Below, one piece after another: positions 17,253 to 26,091 of a stretch of DNA of 64,000 nucleotides (position 1 is the stretch's first letter; each line of letters opens with the position of its first letter). The DNA comes from Aliikangiella sp. G2MR2-5. GTDB lineage: Bacteria; Pseudomonadota; Gammaproteobacteria; Enterobacterales; Kangiellaceae. The notes beneath the pieces are model-generated. The model saw nothing but the letters and a program-made list of their open reading frames with translations. It was not told the DNA's origin and searched no databases. Location of the stretch: NCBI RefSeq assembly GCF_015687155.1, contig NZ_JADPQF010000007.1, positions 124,001 to 188,000 on the forward strand, in the 5' to 3' direction. The translations under genes were made by a program, and so were the position numbers.

Positions 17253-17825
17253 CTAGTTCGAAGGAAAGTTCAGTTTAATCAGTTCTTCCAGGTTTGAATC
17301 GCTACAAACATCCTGTTCATAATACTGCCCACCCACTTTGTTATCTCGCCCTAAGGAACAAAAATAGAATCCTCTTTCTTTCGACCTTCCAAAAATAAGC
17401 GGTTTACCAAAACCATCTATCATATGACTATTGTTGTAAACATGACTTTTAATTATCTCTTGCCAGTTATTCTCATCTGGTTTGTCTTTTGCTGTCATAG
17501 ATGCCATGTTGATAGCGTTTTCCAGCATTCTTCCATTATTGATAGCAAACATCCAAAGCGTTTGCAGATATCCAGTTTTATACTCAAGTCCCTTGCTTAA
17601 CAAGAACTTTTCTACCGCCAAACTACCATTTTTCGCGGCAATATGGAGTGCTTTATCATTTTCCAGATGAAAATCAAAATTGCATTGACTCAATTTTTTT
17701 ACTTCTGGCAGATTGTCCTGAGTAATAAACCTGGCTACCTCCTGTAAATCAGGACATTCTTCAGCAAAACCAGAAGAAATTGAAAGATAGACGGCCAATA
17801 CACAGAACAGAATTATTTTTTTCAT
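17253..17825 (-). CDS. secreted ankyrin-like protein with a GspG-like C-terminal patch
   Basis: This protein of about 190 residues has a signal peptide ending near GFAEE. A short ankyrin-type region follows (ALHIAAKNGS, then FLLSKGLEY), covering only one to two repeats. The C-terminal 55 residues read IDGFGKPLIFG, then SLGRDNKVGG, which closely resembles the end of type II secretion major pseudopilins (DPWGNPY, then SLGADGxxGG). It has no prepilin peptidase site, so it is not itself a pilin. The ATG at 17825 is favoured over an upstream GTG. The function is unknown; the mixed architecture is read directly from the translation. Confidence 0.65.
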   Translation of the reverse strand: MKKIILFCVLAVYLSISSGFAEECPDLQEVARFITQDNLPEVKKLSQCNFDFHLENDKALHIAAKNGSLAVEKFLLSKGLEYKTGYLQTLWMFAINNGRMLENAINMASMTAKDKPDENNWQEIIKSHVYNNSHMIDGFGKPLIFGRSKERGFYFCSLGRDNKVGGQYYEQDVCSDSNLEELIKLNFPSN

Positions 17826-17965
17826 TTTTTCCACTTACTTTTGGACTTTCGCTTTTTCAACAGAACAGCATTGTATCCAACCAGATACAGCGACTCCAGT
17901 TACTCACAATCAGTAGAAACAAACATCGATTTATGGTTTACTATTTCTTATGAGAAAGCAATTGA

Positions 17966-20900
17966 CTAGCTAAGTGGCAGCTTTACACTGACCAAAGCCC
18001 CTTCGCCAACCTCGGAATCAATCACAATCTTGCCATTATGAAGCTGTACCAGATGATAAGCAATTGAAAGTCCTAGCCCGGAACCTTCAACTACTCGAGT
18101 GTTGGAACCATCAACTTGATGAAAGAACTCAAAAATTTTTTCCCGGTGCGCCTGGTCAATCCCGATCCCTGTGTCACGGAATGCAATATCCAGCATTTTT
18201 TCATTAACCGTAACGCTAATCATCACATAACCTGACTGGGTAAATTTGATTGCGTTCTCAAGAATGTTAATAAACACCTTTTTAATCTTTTCAGAATCGA
18301 CATTGATCAGTGGCAAATCCTCAGGTATCTGTGTTTTAATTTCTAGATTCTTACTATCAGCAAAGATCCTGTTGAACTCAATTGCCTGTTCGATAACATC
18401 AACAATATTAACTGATTGCACGACCAGATTTGCCTGATCTCCTCGTAATACTGTTATCTCCAGGATATTATCAACCAGTCTTGCCAGTCGATTACCACTA
18501 TCTGCAATAATCATATGCATCTCTGCGACTTCCTCAGGCAGACTATCCGAATACCCCGTAACCAATGCATCAGAAATACCGATAATGCCATTTAACGGCG
18601 TTCTTAACTCATGCGAAGTATTGGCTAAAAACTCGTTTTTAAGCTTATCGACCTGTTGCAGCTTCTTGTTGATCGAACGTTCACGCTCCAGCTTCTTTCG
18701 TTGTGTATAGACGAAACTAAAAACCAGACTCAGCAAAATCAAGGTGTAAATCGAGTAGGCCCACCAGGTTTTCCATGGCGGCGGCAATACTCTGATATTG
18801 ATTGAGGCGCCCTCTTCATTCCATACACCATCAGAATTACTGGCTTTTACCCGAAAAACATAGTCACCACCGGGCAGATCCGTGTAGGTTGCAAATCGCT
18901 TGCTGGAACTGGTCCTGATCCAGTCCGCATCAAACCCTTCTAACTTGTAAGCATATTGATTCTTTTTCGGATTGCTAAAATGCAAGGCGCTAAATTCAAA
19001 GGAAACCAGATTCTGGTCATAACTTAGGGTCAGCTCAGATAATAAATGAATGGCCTTGTCCAGAGTAAACCTGTCTTTGCTGCCTTGATTTTCGTGACTG
19101 TCCTGATAAGTTCGAATAGGGACCGATTCATTTAACAACAGCATATCAGTAATTACAACGGTGGGCTTGAGGGTGTCACGCGTTATTTGCTCCGGCTGAA
19201 ACCGGTTAAATCCATTGATTCCACCGAAAAACAATTCTCCTTTTTTGTTTTTAAATGAAGCACCGGCATTAAACTCATTATTCTGTAAACCATCGCCTTC
19301 ATCATAATTTGTGAAGGTTTCCGTTTGCGGATTAAACCGCGCGAGTCCCTGGTTGGTGCTAAACCATAAATAGCCCAGATTGTCCTCTTCGATACGGTAA
19401 ATCACATTATTCGGTAATCCCTGTTTATCGGTATAGTGCTTAAAACTGTCGGAGGTTGGATCGAAACGATTCAAACCATTAGCGGTTCCCACCCAGAGTC
19501 TTTGCCGACTGTCTTCAATTACCGAATAGACAGTATCATTGCTAAGACTCAACGGATTAGCGGAATCAGAATGATAGCGGGTAAATTTTTCGGTTTCCGG
19601 ATCAAAGCGATTAAGCCCTCCACCTGCTGTTCCCACCCACAGGATGTGCTCATGATCTTCAGCAATTGACAGTACCCGATTATGGCTCAGACTATTCTCT
19701 TCTGCTGGATCAAAACGGTATTGTTTAAACGACTGTGTTCGAGGATCAAAGCGATTTAATCCACCTCCGCCATAAGTGCCCAACCAGAGAAAACCTTGAT
19801 GGTCTTCTTTAATCACCAAAACAAAATCGTCACCCAGACTACCTGAGGCTCCATTAGAACGATTATTTGAGCCGCTATCAAAATGTCCACTAGAACGATT
19901 CCCGGGCCCACTGCCAGAAGGATTAGCAGAAGCTCGAAAATGGGTAAAAGTGTTTGTCTCGGGATTAAACTTGCTTAATCCGCCGCCGTGGGTTCCAACC
20001 CATAGCGTTCCATTGCCATCTTCTGTTATCGCTCGCACCCGATCATTACTCAAACCATCAGGATTATCCGGTTCAAATCGAAAGTGGGTAAAGGCACCGG
20101 TATTTGGATCGAGACGATTGAGTCCTCCACCATGAGTTCCAACCCAAAGATTGCCGAACTTATCTTCTTCAAAAGCCCGCACAATATTTTGACTTAAACT
20201 TTCGGGGTTATTCGCTTCACTCCGATAATGACCAAAACTTTCCGTCCTGAAATTAAAGTAATTGAGACCGCCAGCATTCGTTCCTATCCATAGTGTTCCC
20301 TGTCGGTCGTCTAAAATGGCTAAAACAGAATCGCTGCTAAGACTATGACTTGCACTGGCATCAAAGCGATAGCGAGTAAAACTCTGGGTTGCAGGCTCAA
20401 ACCGATTAAGACCGCCATTGTTAGTCCCAACCCAGAGCGTTCCCTGCTGGTCAACCGCAATGGTTCTAATGACATCATGACTCAGACTTCCCGGGTTATC
20501 GGGATCAAACTGATAGCGAGTAAATTTTCCGCTTGGAACATCAAATCGATTTAGCCCTCGGGTTCGCGTACCAACCCAGAGGCTTCCCTGTTGGTCCTCG
20601 GCAATTGCCAAAATACTGTCGCCGCTCAAACTGTCGGGATTGTTCGCTTCAAACCGGTAATGAGCAAACTTTTGCGTTTTTTGATCAAAACGATTAAGTC
20701 CTCCAGCATAAGTCCCTATCCATAGCTTCCCGCTTTTATCCTCAAAAATCGCTCTGACAATATCGTGACTCAGACTACTCAGATTGCCGGCATCATGCCG
20801 ATAATGGCTAAACCGCTCTGTTTTCGAATCAAACCGGTTTAGTCCTCCGCCTCTGGTTCCAATCCACAGTATTCCCCGACTGTCTTCCGCCAGAGCTAGT

Positions 20901-21304
20901 ACGCTGTCATTACTCAAGCTGTCAGGATTTTCAGGATTATGGCGATAATGTTTAAACTGTTCTGTTTCAGGATCGAAACGATTAAGGCCTCGACTAAAAG
21001 TTCCCACCCAGATGTAACCATCGCTACTTTCAGTTAGGACTCTTATGTCATTCTCGGAAATTGAAAAAGGATTATCCACATCGTGTTTGAAAACCTTAAA
21101 AGAATAGCCATCAAAGCGCGCCAGTCCATCTTGTGTGCCAATCCACAAAAATCCCTGGCTGTCTTTAATCACCGTATTAGCACTGCTTTGCGGAAGGCCA
21201 TCTTCAACAGTGAGATGATTAAAGCGCAAGGCTGGTCGGGAAGCCGCAACTGCCAAAGAGAAAAATAGCAATAGCAACAATATCGAGAGCCGAATTATCC
21301 TCAT
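17966..21304 (-). CDS. 14-blade propeller sensor histidine kinase
   Basis: This is a 1112-residue membrane sensor kinase. After a signal peptide, 14 blades of about 42 residues, most marked by W[VIL]GT and GGLNRF, make up two seven-bladed two-component propellers. They are followed by a Y_Y_Y domain (about 770-835), one membrane helix (about 840-860), a HisKA domain with His898 (SHELRTP) and a HATPase_c domain (DTGIGI, GSGLGLS). There is no receiver domain, so a separate response regulator is needed; none lies next to it. The tenth blade carries a Gly/Ser/Asn-rich insertion of about 25 residues. The periplasmic propellers probably bind a carbohydrate or other nutrient, as in Bacteroidetes hybrid systems, but the ligand is unknown. 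Confidence 0.92.
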   Translation of the reverse strand: MRIIRLSILLLLLFFSLAVAASRPALRFNHLTVEDGLPQSSANTVIKDSQGFLWIGTQDGLARFDGYSFKVFKHDVDNPFSISENDIRVLTESSDGYIWVGTFSRGLNRFDPETEQFKHYRHNPENPDSLSNDSVLALAEDSRGILWIGTRGGGLNRFDSKTERFSHYRHDAGNLSSLSHDIVRAIFEDKSGKLWIGTYAGGLNRFDQKTQKFAHYRFEANNPDSLSGDSILAIAEDQQGSLWVGTRTRGLNRFDVPSGKFTRYQFDPDNPGSLSHDVIRTIAVDQQGTLWVGTNNGGLNRFEPATQSFTRYRFDASASHSLSSDSVLAILDDRQGTLWIGTNAGGLNYFNFRTESFGHYRSEANNPESLSQNIVRAFEEDKFGNLWVGTHGGGLNRLDPNTGAFTHFRFEPDNPDGLSNDRVRAITEDGNGTLWVGTHGGGLSKFNPETNTFTHFRASANPSGSGPGNRSSGHFDSGSNNRSNGASGSLGDDFVLVIKEDHQGFLWLGTYGGGGLNRFDPRTQSFKQYRFDPAEENSLSHNRVLSIAEDHEHILWVGTAGGGLNRFDPETEKFTRYHSDSANPLSLSNDTVYSVIEDSRQRLWVGTANGLNRFDPTSDSFKHYTDKQGLPNNVIYRIEEDNLGYLWFSTNQGLARFNPQTETFTNYDEGDGLQNNEFNAGASFKNKKGELFFGGINGFNRFQPEQITRDTLKPTVVITDMLLLNESVPIRTYQDSHENQGSKDRFTLDKAIHLLSELTLSYDQNLVSFEFSALHFSNPKKNQYAYKLEGFDADWIRTSSSKRFATYTDLPGGDYVFRVKASNSDGVWNEEGASINIRVLPPPWKTWWAYSIYTLILLSLVFSFVYTQRKKLERERSINKKLQQVDKLKNEFLANTSHELRTPLNGIIGISDALVTGYSDSLPEEVAEMHMIIADSGNRLARLVDNILEITVLRGDQANLVVQSVNIVDVIEQAIEFNRIFADSKNLEIKTQIPEDLPLINVDSEKIKKVFINILENAIKFTQSGYVMISVTVNEKMLDIAFRDTGIGIDQAHREKIFEFFHQVDGSNTRVVEGSGLGLSIAYHLVQLHNGKIVIDSEVGEGALVSVKLPLS

Positions 21305-21398
21305 ACATCAGACCTATTCACAACGACTACAAATTTGCTCAAAGATTAATGAATTATAGGAAAGCTGCTGTTGAAATCAATTGAGCAGCTATTCAGTA

Positions 21399-22760
21399 TC
21401 AACGCCGTTGAAATTTTTGAATCAATTCTCCGGTTTTATTGCCCTGGCTGGTACCATCCTTGTTGTAGAAGATATAGTCGAATACGTCATTTTGGAAAAT
21501 CGTTACTTCATCGCCTCTATTTAATGTCGGGATGTCACGAGGAACATTTCGGAGTATGCCTTTAACAACCCCTTCCTTCCAACTGACCACTTCCACCCAC
21601 ATCCACTCGTTTTCGCCCGAGCGAGTTTTAAATGGCGCCTTAAGTGATAATTGTTCGCCGACTTCCAAACCGGCATTAAATCGAGACTTTAATTCGGGAA
21701 GCTTTTGTCTGGCTGCCTCACTCGCAGCTTCAATCATTGCATTGTGTTTGATATAAGCAACTTCATCTTTCCATCCAAACAAACTGCTCAATAACGTATC
21801 CTGCTTTTGAAACAACGATTTCCCTTCGTATTGGCTAAAATCAAATTCCAACAGAAAATTATCAGGATCGCCTTCTTCGGGCTTTGCTTCCTTTAATTTG
21901 ACCGATACACTTTCACTAGCATTTTCATAAAGTGAATCGACTAAAGTCTTTTTAAAGTTAGAATCTTTCAGGCTGCGAATATCGAGTTTAAAATTGAATT
22001 CATTCAGCCCCTGCTCGGCGATTTGCTGAGACGTTAAATTGATCAAAGAGGAGATCGAATAATTATCATTCCACTCGAAGCCATTAATAACCAGATCGGG
22101 TAAGCCGAACTTTGCCATCCCTAAGGTTATTGCCCTAAATCCGTCACCCACCTGATAGGCATGAATAACTGTATTGAGCTTCACGTTTGGAACATCCCCT
22201 GACCATGAATCGATACGATATTTTTTCCACTCAGAAGCAGCAAACAACTCTCGCGTTTCCGAATCCCAGATATATCCGCTATATTTGTCTGCAATCTCTA
22301 ACATGAGCTGACTTACATTAAAGAGAGATTTTTCTCTAACCGACAAAGGAAACAGGAAATCATATAAGACAGCCACCTGATAATCCTGTACCTTTCCTTT
22401 TTCTTCATCACTCATACCGCGCCCAAAATAAGACAGGTAGTTAATGTCAGGTACAGGAAAGTTTATGCTCACATCCTTGATTAGCTTTTGATTATATACC
22501 GGGCTAACGGCGACATCAGGAAACTCATCGACCCTATTAAAAAACTTGTTAGCATCGGTGTTTCTGATAATTTTTTCTGCAGTCGCTAAATCTTTAAAAT
22601 AAATGATATGACGAAGGAAGATCCCCGGATGTTCCTTGTTTTCTTTGCTTTCGTTGTTTTTCGCAACAAGGCTGGCAGGCGCAGATACAATTAAAATCGA
22701 TATAATTAGAATTGATACAATAGAAACGGCAATTTTTGTTCCATAATCCCTGATAGTCAT
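21399..22760 (-). CDS. exported protein with C-terminal DUF2314 domain
   Basis: This is a 453-residue protein with an N-terminal hydrophobic export segment (about residues 10-30). The last 100 residues match DUF2314 (YegJ-like): RFNAGLEVGEQLSLKAPF, then MWVEVVSWK, GILRNVP, and a GD-V-IF---VFDYIFY end. The middle 300 residues hold no motif I recognise but are well structured, with alternating strands and helices. DUF2314 proteins have no known function; some sit in the periplasm. The gene stands alone, 94 bases upstream of the propeller kinase gene on the same strand, so co-transcription with the kinase is possible. Confidence 0.78.
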   Translation of the reverse strand: MTIRDYGTKIAVSIVSILIISILIVSAPASLVAKNNESKENKEHPGIFLRHIIYFKDLATAEKIIRNTDANKFFNRVDEFPDVAVSPVYNQKLIKDVSINFPVPDINYLSYFGRGMSDEEKGKVQDYQVAVLYDFLFPLSVREKSLFNVSQLMLEIADKYSGYIWDSETRELFAASEWKKYRIDSWSGDVPNVKLNTVIHAYQVGDGFRAITLGMAKFGLPDLVINGFEWNDNYSISSLINLTSQQIAEQGLNEFNFKLDIRSLKDSNFKKTLVDSLYENASESVSVKLKEAKPEEGDPDNFLLEFDFSQYEGKSLFQKQDTLLSSLFGWKDEVAYIKHNAMIEAASEAARQKLPELKSRFNAGLEVGEQLSLKAPFKTRSGENEWMWVEVVSWKEGVVKGILRNVPRDIPTLNRGDEVTIFQNDVFDYIFYNKDGTSQGNKTGELIQKFQRR

Positions 22761-22899
22761 TTTATTTCCCTAAAATAATTCTTAATCGCTTAAATATTTC
22801 TTATTCGTTTTATCGACCCAAGTCAGTGAATGAGTCAAGCCGTTGGGCGAGAATAACATAGAGTCCAGGTAAGAGTAACCTGCTTTGAAGGAATAGTCT

Positions 22900-22934
22900 T
22901 CGAGTGGTAAATTGTCAGTCAATTTACCACTCGA
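22900..22934. other. 15-bp perfect hairpin directly after the dsrE stop
   Basis: TCGAGTGGTAAATTG (22900-22914) pairs with the matching arm at 22920-22934 around a five-base loop, six bases past the stop of the DsrE gene. No T-run follows on the minus strand. It likely protects the mRNA end or acts as an atypical terminator. Confidence 0.6.
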
Positions 22935-22940
22935 GCAAGA

Positions 22941-23312
22941 TTAGAAGCTGACTGTAGCCGCGCCGGTTTTCATTCTTTCAAAGATGACACTCGCGCCCTG
23001 TATTTCAACGCCTTCGACAATGCTGTCCTGATTATAGCCGCGTGCACTGGTACAAGGTGGGCATGCCCAGACTTTACCGCCTCTGGCAATGAAGTCATCA
23101 AGTAATCCTTTCAAAGACTCCATTGGGTGGACATGCGTATGGTCGACACCATTTTTCCGGACCAGATCGATTGCATTGCTGGTCAGGAATACACCGACAG
23201 TCATTCCCGCGGTAATCGCGCCATTGGCAATGGTTAGGCCAACGGAGGATAGCTCATCATTGATACCTTTAGTCATTACTACAATTAGTTCGTTAGTTGC
23301 ATTTTCCATCAT
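22941..23312 (-). CDS. DsrE-family protein
   Basis: This small soluble protein of about 123 residues has the DsrE fold. Features are an N-terminal IVVMTKGI strand, an ANGAITAGMTVGVFLTSNA block, and a CPPCTSARGY motif whose cysteines match the usual sulfur-carrier position. DsrE-like proteins take part in sulfur transfer or bind small reactive molecules. The start is one of two adjacent ATGs (23312 or 23309), with GGAG four or seven bases upstream. Two GTAG-type operator copies lie about 95-130 bases upstream. They match those beside the HxlR regulator at 29.8 kb, which suggests shared control by an electrophile- or redox-responsive repressor. Confidence 0.88.
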   Translation of the reverse strand: MMENATNELIVVMTKGINDELSSVGLTIANGAITAGMTVGVFLTSNAIDLVRKNGVDHTHVHPMESLKGLLDDFIARGGKVWACPPCTSARGYNQDSIVEGVEIQGASVIFERMKTGAATVSF

Positions 23313-23407
23313 CTTTCTCCTCATCAAGTTAGGTGGTATTTATCAGTAATGCTTAGCTGATGGTTCTATTGTAGGGAGATAGCGCTTTTTAATTTAGATC
23401 GAAAAAT

Positions 23408-23440
23408 GTAGTAATTGGCTACATATTTTGTAGTAACTGG
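23408..23440. promoter_or_regulatory. HxlR-type operator pair upstream of the dsrE gene
   Basis: A full palindromic site GTAG-N7-CTAC (23408-23422) is followed 22 bases later by a half site, GTAGTAACTGG (23430-23440). The same 15-bp site occurs twice, with the same 22-bp start-to-start spacing, in the HxlR/tautomerase divergon at 29779-29815. Matching sequence and spacing point to the same protein binding both loci. Confidence 0.6.
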
Positions 23441-23581
23441 AAGGACTCACCAGAGTGGAACAGGATTATTTAAAAATAGTCAGGCAAAACACTAAACAAC
23501 GAGTATTTCGTGAGGGTACGCGGATTTTTAAAACCCGCTCTAAAAAGCCAATCAAAAATTCATGACCGATGTCGAATAATG

Positions 23582-23629
23582 CTAATACTGAGCAACACTA
23601 ATATTGAACAGCACTAATACTGTCAACCT
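23582..23629. repeat. three imperfect 16-bp tandem repeats
   Basis: CTAATACTGAGCAACA, CTAATATTGAACAGCA and CTAATACTGTCAACCT are directly joined. They end 21 bases past the stop of the phosphatase gene, in its 3' untranslated region. This looks like local slippage amplification; no function is evident. Confidence 0.55.
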
Positions 23630-23650
23630 GGCTTGAAATCAACTATATGC

Positions 23651-24667
23651 TTAATCTGAATAGTAAAGACTACGTCCTAATCGACATCCGGGCACGCAAT
23701 CCTGATAAAATTTTTCAGGTAAATGCTCAAAGATATTCTGCAGTTCGCTCAGCCTGATGGCTCGCGCATAAGTGCGGATTGGTTTCTTGCCCCAGGCCCG
23801 TCGTGTCTCAATAAAAGTGACGTTATTGGGCCGACCGTCATAAAAGTAAGGTAACTCCAGCTCGAACACGGGATCGTCAGGCAGCTTCTGTACTGGTGCT
23901 TCTGGAGCCCACGAATATAGCAAAATAATTTCGCTGCCCTTTTTGTCAACCACAATAAACACGCCACTACCTATAGGTAGATCAATATTGCTTTTTAATG
24001 CGTCCAAAAGTTCCCGGCGAGAAACCGATATAGCATCGTCCTTCTCGCACTCAGATCTGGTTTGAAAATTTCTGAAGTAGTATCTGAATGGCTTGCTCAA
24101 ATGTAAACGAGGTTCAACATCGATTCTTTCGCTCCAACAAGCAACTCTGGCCACTTGACCTGGCTTCTGTGGTGATTTCTTTTCTCTTAGATGACTATCA
24201 TGATGGCGTAGTTCAGTAATTCGCTTGAGTGCCATATCCCCGCTCATTCCTTGTCGTACCAACCAGCAGCCAACCACTGTCGCCGTTCGTCCATGTCCAG
24301 CCAGACAGTGAAGGTAGACCATCTGGTTACGGCGGTTCGCACTGTCAATCATATCCAGCAAATGGATCAAGGAAGGGCTACTGATGGTGGTGCCGTCCAT
24401 AATAGGCATGCGAATAAAGCTGACTTCAACTCCCTTTTCTTTTGCCAGCCGTTCCAGTGCATCGTGGTAAAAAGGAAACGGCTTGCGCGCGACTTCATCC
24501 TCCTCCTGAAGGCTGATAAAGGTTCTTACTCCAAGGTCGAGAAGATGCTTAAGATATTGTTTGCATTGGTAACTTTTGTAACCTACCGGAGAGCGCCCGG
24601 CAATCAGCTTTCCTTCTTCAACAGGCCAATAATGAAAAGAGACATCGCCTTGTGTAAATACCGCCAT
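23651..24667 (-). CDS. dual-specificity-type protein phosphatase with C-terminal extension
   Basis: This 338-residue protein has a cysteine-based phosphatase domain in its first 165 residues. The P-loop is HCLAGHGRT with Cys121 and Arg127, and Asp91 in PIMDG is the likely general acid. It probably dephosphorylates tyrosine, serine/threonine or another phosphoester in the cytosol. Residues 190-338 form a second region with no motif I recognise, containing GVFIVVDKKGSEIILLYSW and an LGRSLYY end. That extension is unusual, as bacterial enzymes of this class are often about 160 residues. It sits 112 bases downstream of the DJ-1-like gene on the same strand. Confidence 0.85.
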   Translation of the reverse strand: MAVFTQGDVSFHYWPVEEGKLIAGRSPVGYKSYQCKQYLKHLLDLGVRTFISLQEEDEVARKPFPFYHDALERLAKEKGVEVSFIRMPIMDGTTISSPSLIHLLDMIDSANRRNQMVYLHCLAGHGRTATVVGCWLVRQGMSGDMALKRITELRHHDSHLREKKSPQKPGQVARVACWSERIDVEPRLHLSKPFRYYFRNFQTRSECEKDDAISVSRRELLDALKSNIDLPIGSGVFIVVDKKGSEIILLYSWAPEAPVQKLPDDPVFELELPYFYDGRPNNVTFIETRRAWGKKPIRTYARAIRLSELQNIFEHLPEKFYQDCVPGCRLGRSLYYSD

Positions 24668-24779
24668 AAATTAACTATCCAATTCGAACCTGATAAATTG
24701 TTGAATTAAAAATATGGCTAATAACTGGGGCTATTTCAAGCCAGAAACAAAGCTCTGAACAAGTCTTCTGAATACAAGA

Positions 24780-25880
24780 TTACTCTGTATCCACTAGCTC
24801 TTTTAACTCCTCCGCCAGCTCTAGAATATCGAATCCTTTACTGGTCTCAAGCTGCATAAAGGCTAAAACAGCATGCATAACAATAAGCATTTGCTGATAA
24901 GATCCCGGTTGCTGTTTAAGCACTTCTTTCGCCGCTTCCAGACCTTGCTGTTGGTAAATCATTAGCAGCTCAATTGAAAATTCTTCGGGAGTTTTCTCTC
25001 TCTGTTTCGGTTGATAACCTAATTCTTCGACAACTTTCTCTGCCAATAGCCATACTGACCAGGGATTTTGTCCGGTAATTAATTTACCGTCATGACTCAC
25101 TTTTTGCAGATAATTAAGTCCCGCTTGAAAATCAGCGCCCCGTGCTTCAATTTTATCCTGCAACAGAAACGGAAAGATCTCTTTAGCTTCAGGTATGAGT
25201 ATTAGCTCTTCGTCGTTGGTAAAAGCACTCACTTTTTTGTTCGCCAGCAGCATTTTACCATTGTCCAACTGAACATTAACTAGTGCAGCGGGTCCATGAC
25301 AGACGGCACTAACCACTTTATTATTTTGGTACAAAGTTTTAGCAATACGTTGGATCGACGGGTTGTCAGGAAAATCAAACATGGTACCTTTACCTCCTAC
25401 AAAGTACACTGCTTCATAGTCCAAAGGTTCAATCTCATCCAAAGGGATTGAGTTGGCTACTTTTTGCTGAATGGCGCTATCATTTAGAAAGGCGTAGTCG
25501 TAAGCCCCCATATCTTCATCATCAATCACCACAGGCGGCTTGCCACCTTTAGGACTGGCAATATCCACTTCAAAGCCATTGGCGGTAAATACCCAATAAG
25601 CTCGAGCCAGCTCTGTATGCTCGTATCCTGTTTTTTGTGTATATTCCGAATCACCAACTTTTGCCATCTTGCCAACGCTGGTAACCACTGCCAGAATCTT
25701 TCCTCGACCAGCAGGTATATTTTCAGTCACATAGGGTAAATCACTGGTTTGGGTTTGTCTGATAGCTGTGAAGTGGGCTTTATCCGGTAGTAATCCCTTC
25801 AGGTATTCTTTAGCGCCGTACAGGCCCCCGCCCAGGATTAGAATCAAGATTACCAATACGATGAATAACTTTTTTAGCAT
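24780..25880 (-). CDS. membrane-anchored DJ-1/PfpI (Hsp31-like) protein
   Basis: This is a 366-residue protein with an N-terminal membrane anchor (residues 5-22) and a DJ-1/PfpI domain at about 60-290. The nucleophile elbow is AVCHGPAAL with Cys194 and His195, and Glu87/Glu90 lie in the region that supplies the conserved glutamate. This matches the Hsp31/glyoxalase III branch, which includes glyoxalases, deglycases and chaperones. The last 70 residues are an acidic helical extension. The anchor suggests action at the periplasmic face of the membrane, which is unusual for this family. The enzymatic activity cannot be settled from sequence alone. Confidence 0.85.
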   Translation of the reverse strand: MLKKLFIVLVILILILGGGLYGAKEYLKGLLPDKAHFTAIRQTQTSDLPYVTENIPAGRGKILAVVTSVGKMAKVGDSEYTQKTGYEHTELARAYWVFTANGFEVDIASPKGGKPPVVIDDEDMGAYDYAFLNDSAIQQKVANSIPLDEIEPLDYEAVYFVGGKGTMFDFPDNPSIQRIAKTLYQNNKVVSAVCHGPAALVNVQLDNGKMLLANKKVSAFTNDEELILIPEAKEIFPFLLQDKIEARGADFQAGLNYLQKVSHDGKLITGQNPWSVWLLAEKVVEELGYQPKQREKTPEEFSIELLMIYQQQGLEAAKEVLKQQPGSYQQMLIVMHAVLAFMQLETSKGFDILELAEELKELVDTE

Positions 25881-26091
25881 AATCTGCTCCAGAGGGTTAA
25901 CCGGGATATAGACTAATACACCGCTTGTGAAATGATTGTGAAATTTGAGTCATTACGATTATTCTGAAGAGGCAAACCAGTGCATTCTAAAACACCTCAT
26001 GGGCAACGTTTTATTCTGCTACGGGCTGCTATTAATTTATTGCCTTATTGGCTTCTGTACTATACTTGATCGAAAATCTCAGGATTTTCAT

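Noticed and set aside
18900-21250. Regular spacing of about 126 bp that could suggest a repeat array or CRISPR
   Set aside because: It is the DNA of the propeller blades (about 42 residues each) inside the kinase gene; the units are coding and diverged.
25945-26091. Longer N terminus for the HELGH lipoprotein
   Set aside because: The upstream TTG has no ribosome-binding site and would place the lipoprotein signal internally, whereas GTG 26092 has a well-placed AGGA.
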